From assembly GCF_041296385.1 (NCBI RefSeq), contig NC_091023.1:24181924-24245923 (forward strand): a stretch of DNA of 64,000 nt. The letters run 5' to 3'. The translations under genes and the position numbers were made by a program. The notes under the pieces are model-generated. The model had not been told where the DNA came from, did no database searches, and saw only the letters and a list, made by a program, of their open reading frames with translations. Positions within the stretch are counted from its first letter, which is position 1; each line of letters starts with the position of its first letter. This document shows, piece by piece, positions 12,880 to 20,349 of this stretch. This stretch comes from Aphelocoma coerulescens. Lineage: Eukaryota; Chordata; Aves; Passeriformes; Corvidae.

Positions 12880-13205
12880 GGGCAGCACATTGTCATGGTG
12901 GAGGACGGGAGGCTGTGGACAGGTGGAGGTTGGACTCTTCTCCCAGGTGCCAGGTGATAGAACAAGAAGAAACAGCTTTTAGCTGTGCCAGGAGAGGTTT
13001 AGATCGGATGTTATGGAAAATTTCTTCACCAAAAGGGTTGTCAAGCACTGGAAGAGGCTGCTCAGGGAAGTGGTGGCATCACCACTCCTGGAACTGAACA
13101 AAAAATGTCTTGATGTCCATTAGGGACATGGTTTAGTGCTGGGGTAATGGTTGGACTCGACGATCTCAGAGATCTTTTCCAAGATAAATGATTCCATGAT
13201 CCTGG
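12880..13205 (+). mobile_element. CR1 retroposon 3' fragment, sense, different tail subfamily
   Basis: Ordered CR1 matches are seen: GGAGGTTGGACTCTTCTCCC, CAGGAGAGGTTTAGATCGGA, AATTTCTTCACCAAAAGGGT, CACTGGAAGAGGCTGCTCAG, TAGGGACATGGTTTAGTGCT, GGTTGGACTCGACGATCTCA, and a tail AATGATTCCATGATCCTGGG. The tail (TTGGACTCGACGATCTC type) differs from the other copies here, so this is another CR1 subfamily. A short piece after GTTTAGTG is deleted relative to the usual element. Confidence 0.9.
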
Positions 13206-15890
13206 GATGTGGCTGCAGAGCTGCTGCTCTGAAGGATGGGCAGGGCTGGAGGAGCCCTCTCAGTGCTGGCAGGTGCCTCATAACTCTCAGTTTGGGGGGA
13301 ACACATCACCCTAAGGGCATTACTCTGCCCTGCATCCATGAAATTCCAGCTGCTGCCAGAGGAAGCTGTGAGTGCCCAACCAGGGCTGTGAATCATCCCA
13401 GGAAAGGCTGAGGAGAAAGTCGTATATAAGTGGAGTGTGGAGTTTTTCTGACACTGGCTGTAATAAATATGAGCACATTCAGAAAAAATTTGTGGGCTTA
13501 CGTGCCTGAAGTGAGAAAAAAGCTACAGCTGAGTGTGGTTCACTAGAAGGAAATATCCAAGGCTGTTGAAACATTAGATAAAAAACTGATCTTGAAATGT
13601 CAGGAATCAGTGAGGATAACAACTGTCAATTCTGTCCAACAAAACCTCCCTTTTATTTTGCCTGCTTTTCTCTTTTATTTTTAATAACCATCCATTAAAA
13701 ATGCTGCACTCACAATTTGCTGGTATTTGCTGTTCTGTTTTAATGCTGTCTATTAATTCTTCCCTCCTTTCCTTTTCATATTTACACATATCATCAAATG
13801 CTGGGCAAAATTTCTCTGCTGGGAAAAAAAAAAATCCCATGAGTGCAAACCAATTACAAAGAACTTGCTACTGAGGGCATGGTTGGGCTCTCTGTGCAGC
13901 TCCAGTGTCCCACTGAGTTTCAAGTAGCTGAGAACACTTTTATGTTAGAAATAATCCACGTTAATATCATTTGGTGCATTGTTATTTCTTAACTTCATCA
14001 GGAAATTGCACAACTGTCCTGAAAAAAAATCAACAGTTGTGCCTTAATAAATAACTGATAATGAGGTGACTGAGAAAAATTGTAGCCCGGAGCATCAGTT
14101 TGACAGAAGCTTCTCCAGCCTGAAGGATTCCAGCTGGAAAAGCCTAGTTTAAAAGTCTTACACTTCCTCCATTTCATGTGCACTCACCAGTGCTTATGCA
14201 TCTCAAATAATCTGTGCCTGTACTTTATATATGGCCTGGCAAATGCCAGCAGTGTATGGAAAAAAGGATCCAGCCCTCAGCAGAGCAGCCAGAACGGGAT
14301 GAAGGGACCTCAGCAGCACCTGAGCCTTGGGCTGAGCTCTCCCAGTGCAAACAGGACCCTCCAGCAGTCAGGGAAACCTCTGCAGTGGCTTGAGGGGGAC
14401 AGGACAACCCCCCAGTCCAATTTGGGACCACTTGCAGTGAGGCTGAGCTGCTGATGCATCAGCAAGAGAGGTCGTGGTCCCTAAAACACCACTGGGACAA
14501 GGTGACAGAGATTTAGCAGAAACAGTCTCCTCCAGAGAAGGACTACAGGTAAATTGCAGGTGATGATTATGTTTCTCTGTCCGTGTCTGATAAATTAACT
14601 AAGGAACAGAGAGGGAATAAGAAAAGTGAAGCCTCATGAACTGCTTCACTAACTGCCGCACAGAGAAGACTCTCAATTCTGATTCCCCTCGATCAACACT
14701 TTCAAAAACACTGAAATGCCTTCTTGAATAATTTCTAATATAGAAACCCAAGAATATTTGAGAGGCTCCCTAAAAATAAAAGGGGGAGGGGGACCTCAAT
14801 ATTGAATATGAAGACACCGTGCAATATAGAAATCTCAAGGGGACAAGGAGAGGGGTCATCAGAGCAGGGAAGGGATTTTAAGCTGAGCTTTGAGCCCAGA
14901 CTAACGGCATGAACAGACGTCTGCTGCTTGCACCCTCTGCGTGCTGGAGAGTTCAGATCTGTGTTGTGCACAGCCCAATGCCCCGGCCTTCCCTAAATTC
15001 CAGGATTTCCATGATCCACCCAAGGCAGGGAGAGCCATGGGATGTCCCCTCTGAGCCCTGGGCCTTGCCCTGCCCCTGGAGCATCTCTCCCTGGAGCACC
15101 TCTCAGCTCTGCCACCCGGTGCGTGTGGGGTTTGCGTCAGGGATTAATGAGCAGCACATCCCGCTGGTCCCTCCCTGCTCCCCCTGCCACCCTGGGCTTC
15201 CCACAGGTTCTCCTGCCCCCAGAGCTGGCAGCTGCAGGCCACCCCTGTCCCAGGGAGCTGGGGGGGAGTGCCCACGGGGAGCTGGCTTGGCTTTTGGGCA
15301 GAAATGTAGCTGGAGCTGTGTCCAAACCCTCCCAACACTCGGACCCAGCACCTCCAAACTGCTCCCGACCTTAACAAAGCACAGCGAGCCGGGAGCAGCT
15401 CCCATCTGTGATAATTACAACAGAGTTTCCCTCGCCCTTGCACTATTTACTGCTTTTGCCCTTGCCATGGGTTGCTGGAGACAGAGAGACTATTAAAGCT
15501 TGGAATATTTATTTCTGGACAGGCAGGGTGAGCTTTGGGAGAAAACTCCCTCTTTTCTCTCCACCATTGCCACTTCTGCTGGGAAGGGGAGGGAAGGGGA
15601 TGGTTCCCACTGCAGGCTGCCTGGAGCACTCCGTGCCTGCTGAGCAGTGACTGCAGCAGGGGGAACGCTCGCCTCCGGTGGCAACAAAGGGATTTAAGGA
15701 TATTTCTGCGAGGTACAATAATTGCCCAAGTATCCTTCTCTAAGTTGGGTCTCTCCCTTTTTCTCACAAGGCTGTCAGGGGGGAAAGGTGTGTTTCAGTG
15801 ATGACAACTGAGGCTGCTAAGAGGCAGCCAAAGGGCACCTGCCAGCTCCCACCCTGCTGACAGCATCCCCGCAGCTCCAGGATGAGCTTT
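13206..15890. other. gene-free upstream sequence
   Basis: No exon recognised. The 195-codon + frame at 14909-15496 overlaps three similar frames on the opposite strand in a GC-richer patch and is likely chance. AT-rich unique DNA alternates with GC-rich patches towards the promoter. Confidence 0.5.
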
Positions 15891-16790
15891 GGCAAGGAAA
15901 TCTCTCGCTTGCCAATAATAATAATTATCATTAATAACCGAGTGACGTCTTAATCTTGGTTACATCAGCCGTACCCTTCGCTGGAGCTGCTGCCAGCCAC
16001 ACTCACAGCGGCCCTGTCCCCAGCAGCGCGTGTGGAGCACAGACAGAAGGGCCGGCAGCTGCTGTGGCTGGAGGGAGATGCAGGGAATGGCCCGCGGTGA
16101 CTTTTGCCTCCCGGCTCAGGGGACAAGGGGACATGGCCTGGACAAACCCTGGGAGAGCCGCGTCTCTGTGTCGATTTGGGTCTCCTCACCCCTCTGGGAA
16201 ACTGCGGGGACATAAAGGATGGAGAGGGAGGTGCGGGGCGATCCCCCTCCTTCTCCTCCCCTGGGCCATCCCGCGGGGCTGCCCCGTGTCACAGCCGGGC
16301 GGAGGGCACAGGGGTGTTCGGGGGTCCCGGGGCCGGCCCTGCCTGCGGGGGGGACCCGGCGGGATGTTCATCCATCCCCGCAGCGCTCCCTGGTCCGCAT
16401 TCCAGGGCCATCCCTCCCCAGCCCCCCTCTCCCTCCCCTCCGTCAGCCCCTCTGCACAGCCCGACGGCAGGAGCCCTGGCAATGAAAGCGAGCGATATTC
16501 GGTGGCATTTGGGAAAGTTGCAAGGTCAGGGCTCCCCCCTCACATCCCGACCCTGCCCCACGGGCGGCATCCATGGGGAAGGGGGGGGGGCTGGCCCCCC
16601 AAAACCCGGCGGGGTTTGCTCCCTGAGGTCGCTTTCCCGAGTTGCTGCCAAACCCGCTGTGCGAGCTTGTTGCAAGAACAAACTGTTGTGATTCCCCCTT
16701 TCGCCCTTTTTCTCCGCCTCCCCCCATTCCGAACGGGGGGTGTCAGTGCACGGAGCCTGCCGGTACCCCATGTCGTTCCCGCGTCAGAAA
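15891..16790 (+). promoter_or_regulatory. upstream shoulder of the CpG-rich region, with CRE-like site
   Basis: An AT-rich stretch with TAATAATAATTATCATTAATAA-like content (about 15915-15938) is followed by a CRE-like TGACGTCT at 15943-15950. The sequence then turns GC-rich to 16.8 kb. A run of 10 G at 16581-16590 followed by CTGG and six C could form a hairpin. Open frames here, including one of 280 codons at 15956-16798, lack any recognisable domain and are likely chance frames in GC-rich DNA. Confidence 0.3.
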
Positions 16791-17119
16791 ATGAATGATG
16801 CAGCAATTTAATTAGGAGGGAGCGGTGCGTCCATATTGCACCGGTGGAGGAGAGCTCGGGAGCCGGGGGAAGATGGTGCGTGTCCGCGGGCGCGGAGGCT
16901 GCGCCCCTGCCCGCGCAGAGCGGCCCCGGGGCGGCGGGACCCCGCGGGCCCCCCGGGACCCCCCGCCCGCTCCAGCGGCTCTGCCCCTGAACTTTTTGCT
17001 ACCGAGCCGCGGTTCCAGTTAAGTCTCTCCCGGCCGAGCCACCCCGGGGTGCGGGAGGGGAATTCGGGTTCCGCGCGGAGCGGGGGGTGCGGGATGCCCC
17101 GGGAGTTACGCGGAGATCC

Positions 17120-17215
17120 GCGCGGATGTGTGCGCGGGGATGGGCGGGCGCGGTGTGCGCGCTCGGGGATGTGTGCGCAGGGATGCGCAGGAATGTGCGC
17201 GGGTGCGGACAGCGG
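17120..17215. repeat. degenerate GGGATGTGYGCG-type tandem in promoter region
   Basis: Units such as GGATGTGTGCGCGGGGATG, GGGGATGTGTGCGCAGGGAT and GGAATGTGCGCGGG follow one another. The TGCGCA/GCGC cores resemble NRF1 half-sites. Function is not shown. Confidence 0.55.
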
Positions 17216-17235
17216 GGATGCCCGGGGCTCACCTC

Positions 17236-17265
17236 CTGCCCTGCCCTGCCCTGCCCTGCCCTGCC
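17236..17265. repeat. (CTGCC)6 tandem repeat
   Basis: Six perfect CTGCC units followed by CGCAG. Confidence 0.9.
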
Positions 17266-17736
17266 CGCAGCCCTTCCCTTCCCCGGGCAGGCAGAGCCCG
17301 CAGCCCCCCGATCCCCCCGGCGCATCTCACCCACCAACTTTCCCCCGCGGGCGAACCCGGGCAGCCCTCCCGCTGCGCCCCCCTCCGCGGATCCCCGCGC
17401 AGCCCCGTTACCTGCGGCGGCTCCCGGGGCGGGCGGGCACCGCGCGGTGCTCCGCGGGCGCGGCCCCTCCGCCTCCGCGCACACGCCGGGAGGATGCGGG
17501 AGGTGCCGGTGTCTCCCCGAGGTGTTTGGCTCTGCGGGAAGCTGCGGGATCCTGGCGAGGCTCGGGGCGGGAGCGGCCCCGGGACGGGCGGGCAGCGGCA
17601 CCGAGCGGAGGAGGCGCTGGATGCGGGGAGAGCGGGGCTGCCGGAGCGGGACCCACGGGCTGCTCCCCGCCGCAGCCCTCGGCTGGCACTCGCAGTCAGA
17701 GCAGCTTTGATTTCCTCCAGACTTGGGCTTTTTGTT

Positions 17737-17768
17737 CCCTTTTTTTTTCCCTCCTTTTTTTTTTCTTT

Positions 17769-17799
<31 letters not shown>

Positions 17800-18017
17800 G
17801 GAAAGGGGAGGGGGGTGTGCAAATTCTGCCCCATCCCGGCGGCTTTTTCCTCTCTGATTCTTCTCAGGCTTTTTTCCTCCCCCATCTGCTCGTTTCCCAC
17901 TTCCCTTCCTCTCCGCCAACCAGCCCCCACCTTCCCTCTTTAAAAAAAAAAAAAAAAAGGAAAAAAAAAAAAAGAAAGCAAAAAAAAAAAAAAAAAAAAG
18001 GCAAGGGAAAAAAAAAA
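17737..18017. repeat. paired long T and A tracts in the SLITRK3 promoter
   Basis: A T-rich arm has runs of 9, 10 and 28 T (the last at 17771-17798). About 140 bases later comes an A-rich arm with runs of 17, 13, 20 and 10 A (17942-18017). The two arms are complementary and could pair as an imperfect inverted repeat, and each is prone to length change. Some length error from sequencing is also possible. Confidence 0.9.
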
Positions 18018-18150
18018 CTGTGTAGTCAGGGCTTCCCAAATGCGCGCCCCCGACCTGGAGCCGAGCGCGCCCCCTTCGTTTGTTCCCCTTCTTGAAGCTG
18101 ATTTTCATGACGTGGAGAAGCCTGATCCAGGGCAGCAGGAGCGGCAGCGC

Positions 18151-18188
18151 ACACACACACACACGCACACACACGCACACGCACACAG
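18151..18188. repeat. (CA)n microsatellite with CG interruptions
   Basis: CACACACACACACACGCACA and further CA/CG dinucleotides, in the GC-rich block just before the first exon. Confidence 0.9.
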
Positions 18189-18448
18189 AGCCGCACACGC
18201 GGCCCCGCACCCGCCCCGCACCCCGCGCACACCCGCGCGCACGCGGGCGGGCAGCGCACCCGCGCTCCGCCGCCGCGCCCCAGCGCCCGCTCCGCGCTGC
18301 CCGGAGAAGGCGGCGGCGGCGGCGGCGCTGGAGCCTGCAGCAGCCCCTCTCCTCCCTCCTCCATTGAGTGTGCCAAACAGCAGCTCTGCATCCTAAAGAA
18401 GATCATTGAGGGGCTCATTGCATTCCCAGCACGTTTCAGGCTTGCTTC

Positions 18449-18646
18449 TTTTTTTTTTTTTTTTTCCTCCTTTTTTTTTTTTTTTTCCTTTTGCCTCAGC
18501 TTCAGCAGGAGTAGAGAGAGAGGGAGAGAGAGCCACAGAGAGGGAGAGGCAGAGAGAAACCAGCAATCTTTAAACTCGAGCTTTTTTTTTTTTTTTTCCC
18601 CTTCCTTTCTTTTGCCTTTTTTTTTTCTTTTTTTTTTTTTTTTTTT
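18449..18646. repeat. series of long T tracts in the 5' UTR exon
   Basis: T17 (18449-18465), T16 (18471-18486), T16 (18582-18597), T10 (18617-18626) and T19 (18628-18646) are separated by short C-containing gaps and a GA-rich stretch. If transcribed they make a U-rich leader that could bind poly-pyrimidine-tract proteins. Confidence 0.85.
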
Positions 18647-18653
18647 GGTAACG

Positions 18654-18662
18654 ATGTGCTAA
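18654..18662 (+). other. minimal upstream ORF in the SLITRK3 5' UTR (ATG-TGC-TAA)
   Basis: ATG TGC TAA lies 18 bases before the splice donor, so it would sit about 60 bases upstream of the main start codon in the spliced message. Its context (ACGATGT) has A at -3, so it could be used. A start codon followed by one sense codon and a stop is too short for a functional peptide. Any role would be to delay or divert scanning ribosomes. Confidence 0.45.
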
Positions 18663-18793
18663 AATCTCTCCTGCAAACCGGTAAGTACAACCTTTCTGGA
18701 TCCTTTTGTTTCCGCCTAGGGTCAAAGACACCCCCCTCTTCCAAAAAGAAGATATAATAATCCTCCTTATTTATTTTTTTATTTTTATTACAG

Positions 18794-19375
18794 CCCTTGC
18801 AGAAGAGAAAGAACTTAAGTGGCTAATATTTTGCAAAGGAGACAGATTGATACTGCAATATAGCTCTCATCTCTCTCCCTTCTCCCCAGTTATATGCTGG
18901 TTTAATTGCAGAGGGTATTTCTCTTTTCGTGCTTTCAACCATCTCCTCTTTCCCACAGGGGAGGGTTTCATTTGCAAGTTGATCCTAAGGATTTCTGTTC
19001 CTCTGGCATTTCTCTCCCCTAAATGCATCCTTCTGCTCTTAAGTTTGCGGATGGGGGGCAATTTTTTCTAGTTCTTACACGAGGAAGGCAAAAAAGGACC
19101 TTTTTATTGGGAGATTGAGACTAAAAGCAATGATCGCTCCCAATCATTCTAATGGGCATTTCAGGGATTCAAGGAAGGCTGCATCACCGCCGGTATTATT
19201 CCCATCCTTAGCGTTTCCCTGTACCCATACATTTAAAATATCTGGTGAAAGGAAGGGTGAAACCATATGTTGAAGGAGCTGCATCTCATTAGGGCAGTAT
19301 TATTTTCATCTGATTGGAGAAGAATGGTGTCTTCATTCGGAATCGTGTATAGTAGGATAGAGAATTTATCGGCTG
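18794..19375 (+). other. possible alternative 5' exon inside intron 1
   Basis: A strong acceptor-like TTTTTTATTTTTATTACAG ends at 18793, and a good donor, GGCTG|GTAAGTGT, lies at 19375/19376. Together they would define a 582-base untranslated exon. The first exon would then be only 113 bases away, so use from another upstream start is as likely. No coding potential or transcript evidence is visible. Confidence 0.25.
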
Positions 19376-19905
19376 GTAAGTGTCAAGGTATTTTTTTCTT
19401 CCACTTTCAGCTTTTTAACTGGGTCTCCTGCTTGGTCCTGGGGGCACAAAATGCCCTAATCCAAGGCAGGCTGAGCGTTTCAATCCTAGGTGCCTCTTCA
19501 GCTGTCACTTCCCTTTAGATCTGCTGATCGCATGGGCATGTGCTTTAGAAAGATTAATCATCTCTAAATGCTTTAATCAGCTAAAATGACTAATATGTGG
19601 CGTGTATTTACCTGATAATAGACCAGTTGCGTTAATTCACCGGCGCAGTTGCGAGGGGAAGATTTCCTTCCCAATCAGGGTCGTTAACCATTTACTCCGG
19701 TAGAGATACTGTGGGGATTTCTGAGGGGAACCGTTCTGCCAGGGACATCAGCAAACCTCGCACATTCCTCGGAACTCGCGTGTGGAATATATCGAGCCGG
19801 GAGGGAGGGAGATTTGAGGGTGGAGGTTCAATAACTTTGGGAGTTTGCATGGATGAAGGATGTGGTGCGACACTGGAGATATGTGCCCACTTGGTGTGTG
19901 TTTCA

Positions 19906-19931
19906 CCCCCCCCCCCCCCCCCCCCCCCCCC
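19906..19931. repeat. C26 homopolymer in SLITRK3 intron 1
   Basis: Twenty-six consecutive C after TTTCA and before GGAGTC. The complementary G26 strand would form stacked quadruplexes. Length is likely unstable and error-prone. Confidence 0.9.
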
Positions 19932-20322
19932 GGAGTCACGGCGGGTTGTGATGGCTCCTGGGCTAAAATTGCACACGGGGATGAGATCGGGGCAGTTCCG
20001 AAGCCTGGGAAACGCGGAGAGACGCAACACGTTCGGTGTGCTCGTGGTGCTGCGTGGGGCTGCATGTGCTGTCCTCTTTATAGGTGGCATTTACCACAGG
20101 GAGGGGAGGAAGGCAGGCTGCTATCGCGTGATGGAGCCGTCTAACATCTCTGAAGTATAAATCAGGGCACGGCTCGCCCAGCCGACACCCCTGGAGTTGG
20201 TTGGGAACGTCTGCCCAACAATTGCTGAACTTTGCAGGAGCCTGACATGAGTCCAGCAGGTAGGGGCTTAAGGAAAGGAGAGGGGCAGGGCGGAAATACT
20301 GAAATCTGCGTTTTTCTTCCCG

Positions 20323-20328
20323 TTGCAG
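20323..20328 (+). other. splice acceptor before the coding exon
   Basis: TTTTTCTTCCCGTTGCAG ends at 20328. The pyrimidine tract, CAG and the TACTGAA branch-point candidate 26 bases upstream make a convincing 3' splice site. Exon 2 therefore starts at 20329 and carries only 21 untranslated bases before the ATG. Confidence 0.8.
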
Positions 20329-20349
20329 TTTTGTAAACATCAACAAATT

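Larger units (their letters stand above)
16791..18360 (+). promoter_or_regulatory. CpG-rich promoter region of SLITRK3
   Basis: From about 16.8 kb to the first exon the sequence is GC-rich and full of CpG. It contains a CCTGC array (17236-17265), a GCGC-rich degenerate array (17120-17215), the long T and A tracts (17737-18017), a CRE-like TGACGTGG (18108-18115) and a CA repeat (18151-18188). No TATA box is placed convincingly. A TATA-less CpG-island promoter with dispersed starts is the simplest reading. The exact start site is inferred, not seen. Confidence 0.55.
18361..18680 (+). other. SLITRK3: SLITRK3 5' untranslated first exon (left edge nominal)
   Basis: This exon is placed by its right edge. 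The sequence AACCG|GTAAGTACA at 18676-18689 is a near-perfect U1-complementary splice donor, and the only coding exon begins at a matching acceptor 1.65 kb downstream. The left edge is nominal, because the transcription start cannot be read from sequence and probably lies in the CpG-rich block to the left. The exon carries several T tracts of 16-19 bases, a GA-rich stretch (18515-18560) and one ATG at 18654 that opens a two-codon upstream frame. No long reading frame continues into the coding exon. Confidence 0.6.
18681..20328 (+). other. SLITRK3: SLITRK3 intron 1, within the 5' UTR
   Basis: The intron starts GTAAGTA at 18681. It ends with a pyrimidine-rich tract and TTGCAG at 20323-20328. 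A branch-point-like TACTGAA (20297-20303) sits about 26 bases before the acceptor AG. The mature message would join CAAACCG to TTTTGTAAACATC, and translation starts 21 bases into exon 2. The intron contains a possible alternative exon (18794-19375), a run of 26 C (19906-19931) and AT-rich blocks with TTAATCA and TAATTC motifs near 19545-19640. Confidence 0.75.

Noticed and set aside
15956..16798. 280-codon + frame upstream of the promoter
   Set aside because: Pro/Gly/Arg-rich, overlapped by similar frames in all phases. It has no signature and no splice context.
16836..18095. 419-codon + frame in the promoter region
   Set aside because: It is GC-rich, passes through the T and A homopolymers as Phe and Lys runs, and has no recognisable domain.
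20323..20349. Extended N-terminus starting at TTG 20323
   Set aside because: TTG 20323 lies in the splice acceptor, and the family N-terminus begins MKPS at 20350.
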